In this document: positions 54,061 to 64,000 of the stretch, in pieces
Layout of the letters: each line of letters starts with the position of its first letter
Position numbering within the stretch: the stretch's first letter is position 1
Assembly: GCA_034336665.1 (NCBI GenBank)
Contig: CM067572.1
Span: 3,341,786-3,405,785 of the forward strand
DNA: 64,000 nt
Source: Luscinia megarhynchos
Taxonomy: Eukaryota > Chordata > Aves > Passeriformes > Turdidae
Direction: 5' to 3'
Notes under the pieces: model-generated
What the model saw: the letters and a program-made list of their open reading frames with translations, nothing else
Database searches by the model: none
Told to the model about the DNA's origin: nothing
Program-made: the position numbers and the translations under genes

Positions 54061-57000
54061 GTTCCCCCTTTGCATTTAGGGATTCACAAGGTCTGTGGCT
54101 GGGAAGTGCAGCCTGATGTCTGAGCCACACCAGCCCTGCCACAAACCCTGTGGGATGCAGAGCTGTCCATGCCCTTTCCATAACCCTGGAGCTGTGCCCT
54201 CTGCCCCATCCCATCGTTGGGACACAACAATTCCTCTCGACCACTCTCACAGCTACACATCAAGTGACCCTGAGCTCTTTCCTCCAGGTCATTTTCTAGA
54301 TTTTGTCAGTCTATTGAACAGGGACTCTCAAAATCCTCCCCAAATCCACGAGGTCCAATGCAGGAAGGTGCTGGAGGACCTGCAAATCCCAGTGGCCATG
54401 TGGGGTGACCCATTTTCTGGGGGTTCTCACTCTGACATAATGGCATTGTTGTTAGTACAAGAAATATGCTGGGATTCAGGCATGACTCTGCCCCACAGGA
54501 TCATAGAGTGATTTAATATTTTAAACTATGAAACTTGGCTTTTAACAGTTTCTGCAGGGTGCAAGGGGACTTACAAGATAGCACTGTATTATTCACTACC
54601 ATGGGCCACCTTCTGAATATTATAAACCTTAATTTACTTTTTTTATAATCTGAATGGACTTTTTAAGTATATCTAAGGGAATTGGAGTGAGGAGAAACAT
54701 TGCTTAATTCAGCCATTGCATCCTTAAAGCCAGATTGGAAACATGGAAACCATATGTGAGCTTTTAGCTAATAAAATAAAATGCCAAAATGTGGCGGCTG
54801 AAGCTATTGCACCCAAAATATAATTGCACATATGCTCATTTACTCACTTATAATCAAAACATTAAAAATAAAAAAAAAATCTTTGATATTCAGACTAGGT
54901 GTAAGTGTTGGACTAAGTTATTTTACAAAATTATTTTACATGGAAAGAATGTGCCCGGGTTTTTCTAATGGCAATATGAAAAGCAAACTGTATAAATACA
55001 GCCACACACAGCAGCAATTGATAATGTTTCACCTGAACACAAGAATGTCCTCAAAATCCTTTAGCAAGCCAAATTTATATTCATTTTACTACAAGGTAAT
55101 CTTACTTTTAGATGGCTCTAGACTACATATTAATGGTAAATGTGTGTTTTATGCTGAGTGTTGGTTTTCTTAGTGGAACATTCATTTTTTCATTACTATG
55201 AGTCCTGAAGAGATATTTAGCCTTGCCAAAGGTGCCAGAACTGAAATCATCTCTTTGCTTTAACACTTCATCCCTCATGTCCTGACTGTCTCTAAAACAT
55301 TAGTTTTAGCTGGTTTTAGCCTTTCTTCAGTCCAAGTTTTGCTGTCCCAGAACTGATTGGAAGCCTCATGGAGATGTTGAAAATGTTCTGTTTAATAATC
55401 AGTCAGCGAAGACCCTGCTTCTCATGCAGAAGTTAAGGATCATATAATCCTTTTCCTCCTCCCATTTTTTGCTCTGGTATCACTTGCCTGAACAATCCAA
55501 GGAGCCTCAGCTCAGTCTGGGCAGCAGGAAGGGGATTTGCAGCCCGTGGTCCCTTGGGAGACGTTTGCTGAAGCCACGGAGGGATGGGCAAAGAACATTG
55601 GTGGCATCAATCAGGGCTGAACCACCGAGGGGCCACAATAAATTCCCTTTTCCTGTGGATTAGCTGTCAAGAGTGGGAGGCAGGAGGAGCAGCATTGCTG
55701 CCTGTGACCGAGAGACTGCACTAAAACTTGTCTGAGCAGAAACCTCAGCCCAGCGTGCAGCGAGGTGCCGTTGTCTGGCTGGAAATAACAGGAGCAGCTC
55801 TTTAGCTTTGGCAGCTGTGACCTTCCTGGTGCTGCCCTCACCAGGGGCAGCCCCCAAGCCTGATCCCAAGGCCAACACAAAGTTCCTAGAAGTTAGCCAA
55901 AGTGACTGAAAAAACGCGTGACGCTCGTGAAGAATTTGATGTGTCGGTCGCCAGCGCTTTACTTTTTTAGAAACACGAGAGAAGGGGGTAAAAATTATCA
56001 TGTGCCTTCTGAAAGGATGAGAGAGGAAAATTAATTAGTAGGGAAGCAATTGGATGGGAATGTGGGTTAAGTGGCTGGCTCTGCCACTGGCTTCTTTCAC
56101 AACCGTGGCCAACATCCATAATTCTTCCCCTCTCCAACCTCCATGTCCCTGCTGCCCCCATCCTCCATCTGTACAACAGCTCCCATCTGTAAAGTGTTTC
56201 CATTGTTTGTCTCAAGGGCTTGATGGCTTTTGACTCTGTGCAGCGCGTTGCACAACGGCCTCTGGATGCGATTTTATAAACAGCAAATATAAATAGAAGA
56301 CTTTTAGGGGAGACTAATGAAAAAACTTTAGGAATAATCTGTTTAGAGTGAATTTGAAAGTGAAAAGCTGACATGCAGATGCAGTGCTGGGATATCTTTA
56401 AGGCGGGCTAGCCAAGAAATTGGCCCTTGTTTATTTTCTTATGTGATAAGTTTGATAGCAAAAATGTTGGGGGTTTTTTTATATAATTATAAAATCAGAT
56501 GGAACAGCCAAAGGAATGAGTGAAGTCAGATCAAAGATGATAAATTGAGTCTGATGAGATGAAGACTTTACCTATTTCAAATACCCAACTGCAAGTCTAA
56601 TTTTGCAGAAAATTCTTTCTTTAAAAAAAAAAAAAAAAGAGAGAGAGAGAGAGGAAGAAAAAAAAAACACAAGAGAAATGAAAAGAAAAACATGCCATAG
56701 CCAATAAGTTGTGAAAAACTCTGGAGACTGGCACTTTCAAATGCTTGGCAGGTTTTTAAGCCAATTTTTATTTAGTCCACTATAACTGTTGGAGGGTCTG
56801 TGATTCCCAACTGTTTCACATCAGAGAATGAAAACAACTATAGCCCAGCCAAGACCACATTGGTGACTGCCAGCCCCTTTATGTGCCAAACATGAAAGCA
56901 ACAAGTCCAGATGCTTTGATCCCAGCATTTTTGGATTTAGCCCAGAATGTTTTTAACTCATGTTAGGACAACATACATTATAACTGGAAATCAATCAATA

Positions 57001-59696
57001 GCACTGTGACCTTCAAACGCAGTAAATGTTTGGAGTTAGTTTCTGAGCGTGTAATCTAAATTGGGGATTGGAAGTTGGAAGCAATCCTAACCTAACAGAA
57101 AAAAAAAGTGTATAGTTTTAAAATCTGGAGTTGCAAGGAAGCAACAAATGAAGGTTTAATTGTCTAGGGAAAGATTATCAGGCACTGGAGATGCATCTGA
57201 AGTGGAGGGAGGGCTGGAAAAGCCCAAGGAGCAAAGCAATGCCATCCAGCCAAGCATGGTGGAGAAAAAATAAATGGGATAATATGGGAGAAATAAATAT
57301 GGATAGATAAATAAATAAATATAGCCCTTGCCCACTCTGGACATGATTGGTCTTCCCACTGAGGGTTTACAGGGCAGGGTGGCACAAAAGGGTGAGGAGA
57401 TGCCTTGAGGAACAGGCATGGAAAACCCATCCATGCATCCCAGCAAAATATCTGCACCCTGGACAATTTACATGAATCCTGAGTGACAGCCCCACGCTGG
57501 GGGACTCCTTTGACAAAGTTTGCAGCAAAGAAAAAAAAACAAACAGATAAATAAAGTCGTGTTACAGGCCAGGCTTTAGCCTGTCTTACAGACAGACACA
57601 TGATCCCTTTAACCTTCACACTGCTGCTACATCAGAGGACCAACACCTGATGTGCACTGATTTAAATCAAGCTCTGACCTCTACAGGGAAGAAGTGGCTT
57701 CAAAATGTAATTAAAATAATGTCTTTTTCTTTTTTCTTCTGCAATGTGATTTAATTGTATTGCCACTAAATACCAGTCTAGACAAGGCCTTGTTAAAAGC
57801 TTTAAAATCCCTGAGTATTTTACCTATTAGTGATGGTGAGTAGCTGTTGGCATGTGGACCAAGCTCACACAAAGCTCACTTACAGTAGTGCTCCCAAACC
57901 CTATCCCCAAGAATTAAAACCACCCAAAAGACAAAATTAGGGGGGGAAAAGCATTCTCCAGCTAGAAAAGCAAGCTACTTTTAGCAAACACGAAATCTGT
58001 AATAATGCAAATCACAAATTGTAAAACAGCTGTGTCAATAAAATACCAACCCCACGCCCAGGCTGGTTGTGGGGACACAGGGACAGTGGTGGTGGCAAAA
58101 AGGAGTCAATCCTTGCAGTGTAATGCAGGGAAAGGAGAGAGCCAGGTCATGGGCACATGGAGACCACTGGGAGAGGACACACTGCCCACCTTAGGGTGGG
58201 AAAACCTTAATTCCAGTGAGCACAGGGCTGGGGAGTGTGGGAGGTGCCGAGAAGAGATTCTGGGGGCAGGCAGAGGCAGCACCACCCTGGGCTGAGCCTG
58301 GGTGTGGTTTTGGGAGCTCCAAACCCCTGTCAGGAGGGGCTGAGTGCACGGGGACCGTGTCCTTCATGGTTTTGCTTTTACTTCTCACACCTGTGCTCCC
58401 CACACCTGGACCTGCCACACCTGGGCTCCCTCTAAGCACAGCCCATGCCCTCTCTCCTTTTCCATTCCACCATATTCTCAGTGGCCCCATTTTTAAGAAA
58501 AGGGAAGATGCCCCAAGTGTCACAGGGGATCCAAAAGTGTTTTCATGGGTCTCCAGCCCTTCACTGCCAGAAAAAATGTTTTTTGTCAATGCTAGGGGAA
58601 AATAACCTGGTGGTAGATAATTGCCCTCGTTTGTCAGTCTGAGCTGATGACTTTCCCATTTCATTTCCTCCTGTGTAATGTTACAGGGGACATATATGAG
58701 ATATTCAGCAAGGACTGAAGCAGGGAAGTCTGCAGGAGTGTTTAGTGGGAGGTCAGGAATTTTTAAGAGGTATTATTACAAGGCAGTGTGGTTTGGGTCA
58801 TGTTTCTTGTAGACATCTTGTCAGGAAACTTTTTGAATAATAAATTATAATCTTTTTATATATTGTACAAGCTTATTAAACTTAATCTTCAAACATAAAA
58901 CTGAATTTTGAAAATATCATCGGACAAGCTCAGAAACTAAACAAACAACATAGAAACATAAAAAAAGAAGAGAAATAAAACATATGCTGGCCAGAGTTTT
59001 AGAGACAGTAGCCACAGCACAGCAGATTTTAATTAGCAGCTACCTGCAGTGGCAGTGGCCTGGGATGAAATGTTTTGATGTGTGTAAATGTTTCTATAAA
59101 ACAGTTGAAGCTTTCTAAGACCCTGTATCATTTTTTTCCTGAGCATTGTGGTTTTCCAGCATGGACATTTCACAGACTGGGATCTCAGGAAGATCTGAAG
59201 TCTTTGCTTTCTGTCTTTGTTTCTGCAATTGTAAACTGAGGCTTCTTATATATATTTACTATGAAAGGCTCTCAGTGCTTCCAAAAACCCAGTATTTAAT
59301 GGCTGGGTAGGACCAGCAGTTGTGGTAGCAATCATTGAAGGCAGAATCTTGCCATAAATCCTGCTCACACTCAGACTTGAAAAATAACTCCATATTTAGT
59401 GATACAGAATTCCTCTTTGAAATATTTCTGCTGTGCCATCTTTTGTTAAAAATATTCTTGGGCTTAACCAGCACCATCCTTTCCAGAAGTGTAAAGCAAG
59501 CAATTTCTGTTCATTCTGCCAAATACCTGCTGCAAGTGACAGGGCTCTGCTGAGTCTGACTTCACTTCACAAACTGAATCCTTGAAGGTGGCTGGGTGAC
59601 CAAAGCTCCAGCTCTGCAGGGATTTCCTCATGGCAGGACCTCAGCTCTGCTTTGAATATGGGGAAATTTGCTTTATCATCACCTCTTCCCTTCCAG
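54061..59696. other. Gene-poor flank, fourth part
   Basis: Holds a CpG cluster in AT-rich DNA (55915-55977), an A-run joined to (GA)n at about 56622-56653 and a short (AAAT)n run at about 57306-57320. No exon was supported. Confidence 0.5.
56622..56653. repeat. Poly-A plus (GA)n low-complexity run
   Basis: About 16 A residues are followed by (GA)8, then a further A-rich run. Confidence 0.9.
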
Positions 59697-59844
59697 ATGG
59701 GTCAGGACTGCCTGAAAACATGGCAAAAAGCAGTGATGGAACCACTGACATCATTTTGTGTCCCGAAAAGACATGGGATGATGAGGTGGATCTTGAAGAA
59801 CTTTTGGAGAAGGAGGAGATGCCCATCACCATGCTCATCCCCAG
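59697..59844 (+). CDS. Candidate isolated exon, unknown acidic protein
   Basis: A 148-bp segment lies between a good acceptor (ctcttcccttccag) and donor cccag|gtattc. In phase 1 to phase 2 it reads through without stop. It contains PENMAKSSDGTTDIILCPEK, then TWDDEVDLEELLEKEEMPIT and MLIPR, an acidic, protein-like composition. The ATG at 59719 has a fair Kozak context (aaacATGg). I do not recognise the family; the acidic run ending in EMPI faintly recalls MIER-type N termini, which is not an identification. No partner exons were found within 4 kb downstream or upstream, so it could also be a processed fragment or a chance ORF. Confidence 0.4.
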
Positions 59845-62800
59845 GTATTCACTTCATGGCACAGAAAGAGATGGACAAGCAGGACCAATGCAGTCTGTGG
59901 GTCAGGATTTCATGGCAAGGGCTGATAATGTCTGATAAAGTCAGGAGAAAGTCCTCCTTCCTGAGCACAACCTGTTTTATATCATTTATAAAGGCTGAGG
60001 TGTGCTTGGAGCCCTCTACATAAATGCTGCCAGAAGTCAGACAGGTGTCTGCTGATTCTGCTTAAAGGAATGCCTGCAAATTACTGGGATATCCCCTAAT
60101 TCATATGCATTGTGGATCTAAATGGGAGAGACAACCTATTCAAGAGTGTACACCTGTGCCCCACCTTCTGTGCCCGTGGTGCTCATTCCTGGGCTCACAT
60201 TTCTGCCCTGAATTCCCTGGAGCCCAAGATGAAGGGTCTTGTCTTGCAGTCCACACCTCCACCCACATCCCCAGGGAGGTCACAGCACCCCATGGAGTCC
60301 TCAGATGCAGAGGATGCACCATGTCCTGTCCTGATGCACATCCTGCACAGTCCAGCCCTACCCCAGCTGGCACCCGGGGAGCAGATAATATTTATAGAGG
60401 TATAAATCAGGGAGCCCCTTTCCAATGTAAATAGTACCAAAAGGATTTGACCCTAGGTACTAATTTCCTGTCTTAATCCGTAGTCTAATACAGTGTTCTT
60501 GTAAAATTAACTTTTCTTCAAAGGTGCCTTTTTTCAAACTCTTGGTGGAGGTTGGTGAAGTGATGGATTGTGAATCTCCAGCCTCAGAGTGAGGGGTGAA
60601 TGTGATTCAGGTAATTATGTTCTAGGCACTGTGATATATTAGAGATAACTATAGATTTGTGTTATCTGCTGTGTCACATTTAATTGCTGGCTCTTGGTGT
60701 CATGTCAGAACTGAAGACACGTGAAGCTTTTTAATGGGAAATCTGGTCTCACCTGGGGACATCTTCTATCTGCAGTCATTCTTCTCTATCCAAGAAAATG
60801 CTTCTATTCACCAGTACCACAGCAGCTCTTGATGAACAAAAACAATCTTCAAGTTGTCATGAGGAGGTGCTGGAAGGCCTGGGATGAATTGGGGAGATGG
60901 ACAGGACAGTATGAGGGATAGCAAGGAACCAGGAGTTTATACTCTTGCAATGCTAATTACCTGTGTTTGAATTTCTGTCCATTTCTGCCTATTTTTGTAA
61001 GTTCTCCAAGATAAGAAGAATTGCACTATATTGGTACAGAGATGGCCATACTGGCTCTCATCTTATTTTTGGATACTGTTGGTCTTCCTATAACACAAAT
61101 AATAACTATGGAATACTACCAGACACTGGGGATTCTTTAAAAATTTTATTTCAAAGTGAGATCCAGATCCAGGCTTAGAACAAGAATTTTTGGCATGGGC
61201 ACAGAACAGGAAAGGGAATTGTATGATCCTTTAATTAAGCACGGACCAGGCAAGGCAGGTTGGCAAATCCCACTGAGAAGCTGCTGATTCCAGCAATGCT
61301 CTACAAGGGGACTTTGCATTCTCCTGGAGGGAACATCCTTCCAGCTGAACCACACAGCTCATCAGCCCCACACAACTGGCTGGATTTATCCTCTGCAAAT
61401 TCTCATCCCCGTGTACAGAGTCAGTCCAATGTTGTTAAGCTTGTGAAATTTGATGGGCTCACAGCACGAGGCAGTTTAGCTGCTGCTATGTGAGCTCCCC
61501 ATCTCTTTCAGGTTTATTGAAAACCTCATGTCCCATCTGTTTCTAGATGCTCCTTTCATGTTCCTCATCTCTTCAGGCTGTCTTTTCCATAGAGCTCACT
61601 GGATCCACGTGCACTTAATAAGAGATTTTGGTGTGTGCATATAAGCACAAGGACCAAGATGTCTTATTTCATAAAAGTCTGCCACTGATTTATTCTTCCT
61701 TCTGCTGCCCTGCTTCCTGTTCATTTCTCCTCACACTTCCAGAGCCAGGGATGCTGTTTACATTAAGGATGTTTCTTGTGTTTACAGATGGGGCAGCATT
61801 TGCAAATGATTCCAAAGAGTTGCTGTTTCCAAGGAGCCTCTTCAGGCTTTCAAGAAGGGCTCTCACCACATTAGTGCTTCGTGCTCACTGTTTGTTTTAA
61901 ATTCCTTTTATATGTCCTTAAAACGTCCCATGGGACCAACCAGCTCCTGATGCTGTTATAACCTCCCTCCCCACCATTTTCTGGTGGCTGGACAGCCAGG
62001 AATGCATGTGGGCACTGGATCCAGCAGCATTTGCCTTCTCCTTGAGTAGAATTGAGCGTGGCAGTCAGGGGGGTTTATTTCAGAAAGGCACCATTCCACC
62101 TCCTCTGTCCCCCATGAGTGCTGAGTGTCTACATCATAACTGGAGTTTCATAAAAACACTGCTTTTTCTTTCAGGAGAAGGATCAGAACCACACTAGTTT
62201 TGTGTTTCGTTGCTTTGTGTTCTCTGTCATTTGAGCTCTGCTTGAAAGACACATTTGTTGTTTTGGATATTTTCAAGTTAATTAGAAATATAGTCCAGGA
62301 ATAGATCAGCCAGAGGCATGGCTCCTCCTGGAAGTCTTTCTGCCACTCATGGTGGAGTTTGTCCTTCTCTTGGCATCTGAACCGTAGAGGGACACTGGAA
62401 ATAAACACATTTATCAGCTAGATGTGCATGCACTTGTCATGGAAGAGTGGACACGAATTTGAAGTGACTGCCATCCTTTCATCCTGGGATGCAGGAGGAT
62501 ATATTTTCCCTACCATCTTGACACAGTTTTGGATAGCCTAAAATAAAAAGCACATGTTTGCATGAAGGCGAAGTGCACTGATATCTAAACTGTCAAAGAG
62601 GAACAGCGACCAAGCCAAATATCTTTGGCTAAATGAGGCAGGAATTCAAAGCTGAGCACTGTTGATGAAGAAAATGCCAAAATCATTGTCATTGCTTGTA
62701 GTTTTTCATAAAAGAGGAGCGTTGTTGGCTGATCTCAGCAGGCAAATCTAACCTGGAACGTTGCTGAGCCAGTGAGACCTGAAAATGCAAGTGGCAGCTG

Positions 62801-64000
62801 GCAGAAAGCAGCTGATGGCTTTTGGAAAACCTCCCCTGAGCAGGAGCATTTCTGTGTCTTCTAAGTCAAGCATTCAGCTCCTACTTGTTGAACAACTTTA
62901 TTTAAATTATGCTAGACCCAGTTTCTTGGATGAGATGGAAAACTGAGGTCTTAACCTCCTGTTTTACGGATTTAATGTTTTTTAATCTGATTTTGAACTT
63001 CACAGTGTCCCAATGTTCTTACTAAATTGCTGACACTTATACTCAGTCAAGTCCTGGGGGGATTTTTTTAACCATTTCTTCTCCAAAGTAAATTCCCCTG
63101 GGAGGAATTGAACTCAGCAGAAATATTTCTCTGAACAAGCACAGTGGGAGAAGTTTTAAAAGACACTGCACTTGCTGGAGCTTCTTATGCTTGTGAGAGC
63201 TGTGGAAAGTAACTAAAGTCACTAAACAGATATTTAAAACCTCAATTTTGGCAAAAAACATCTGCATCTGGAGACGTGTGCAGGGAAACTGTTGCAGCCT
63301 GAAGCACGGAGAAGTTACTGAGTTTGTTTAGAGAAGAATTTTGAATTAAACACAGAAACCTGCCTAGGTATGGATTTAATACACACAATTCCAGTTTTAA
63401 ACATAATCCATGAGCCAAATTTTAGGTAGAGCTGCTGCTGCTGAAATGTTATCCAGGAAAAGGTCTGAAAGGATCTGATACTTCTGTGACAATGCAGCTT
63501 TGGGTACTTGATTATTCTTTCCATTTCTGTTTTTAACATGCTCCATTACCAGTAAAATATGCAATGTCAGCCCAGCTCTACCAGTTTTGAAGTGCTGCTT
63601 GAGAATTGTAGGAATCTTTTGGCAGGAAAAATGTATCTTTCATATGAAATTCTATAACTATCAAGATAAGTTTTAAAAATATTTTCTTTCTCAAAGAACT
63701 GCAGATCAAGCACAGCTCTGCAAACTGACACTCTTGATGAAGCAATGAGCCCGAGCTGCCCGAAAGCAAAGTGAAGAGGCTACAAGTCCATAAATTTGCT
63801 GTTATCTGAATGCCTTTCCAAAAGGTACTTGAATTGATTTGTATTCCTGGAAACACCATTTTCTGTGTCAACACTGTAGGATGATGCTGCCAAAAAGGCC
63901 CTCATCCTTCTGGGGAAAGTGGCAGGTCAGATGTGGATGTGCCTGACTGACACAAGCTGTTATCCCCACTTTTGTGTGGCTGCATCTCCCTAGAAGCTGC
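59845..64000. other. Gene-poor flank, last part
   Basis: No further exon, known repeat or RNA gene was recognised. Open frames here are short and lack family likeness or splice context. Confidence 0.5.

Overview
The window looks like avian nuclear DNA. It carries many truncated CR1-type LINE 3' ends in both orientations, whose hallmark is a short tail resembling GATGATCTTTAAGGTCCTT followed by a degenerate ATTCTATG-like end. It also has spliced genes with roughly 130-bp exons, moderate GC content and no operon-like organisation. I cannot determine the species.

Region 1 (1 to about 41.6 kb) is the 3' part of one plus-strand gene. Nineteen exons of 126, 129, 132 or 135 bp each encode exactly one eight-cysteine EGF-like (laminin-EGF/MEGF type) repeat. 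All are flanked by phase-1 introns with AG/GT borders, and one final coding exon ends at a TAA at 38861-38863. Joined together they stay open for 844 complete codons without a single stop or frameshift. No membrane-spanning segment follows the last repeat; the protein ends in a short hydrophilic tail. That argues for the secreted MEGF6 type rather than MEGF10, MEGF11 or PEAR1, which are anchored in the membrane. The 5' exons (signal peptide, EMI domain, calcium-binding EGFs in known MEGF6) lie upstream of the window. A 2.7-kb 3' UTR is predicted to end near an AATAAA at 41550.

Within the gene, the 5.4-kb intron between the fourth and fifth repeats in view carries several decayed EGF-exon look-alikes (about 3.48, 5.35, 6.49 and 6.82 kb), suggesting this lineage lost repeats there. 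Two unrelated minisatellites, both with a 39-bp period and rich in G-triplets, begin within about 15 bp of the 5' splice sites of two EGF exons (14.3 and 23.4 kb). A possible LTR-derived insertion abuts the second one.

Region 2 (41.6 to 64 kb) is gene-poor. It holds CR1 fragments, simple repeats, a decayed Ty3/gypsy-type (or GIN-like) integrase fragment at about 46.86-47.18 kb, and one isolated acidic exon candidate at 59697-59844 that I cannot assign. A near-perfect RFX X-box and a CpG cluster in AT-rich DNA are candidate regulatory sites. No ARHGEF16 exons, the neighbour expected 3' of mammalian MEGF6, were recognised here.
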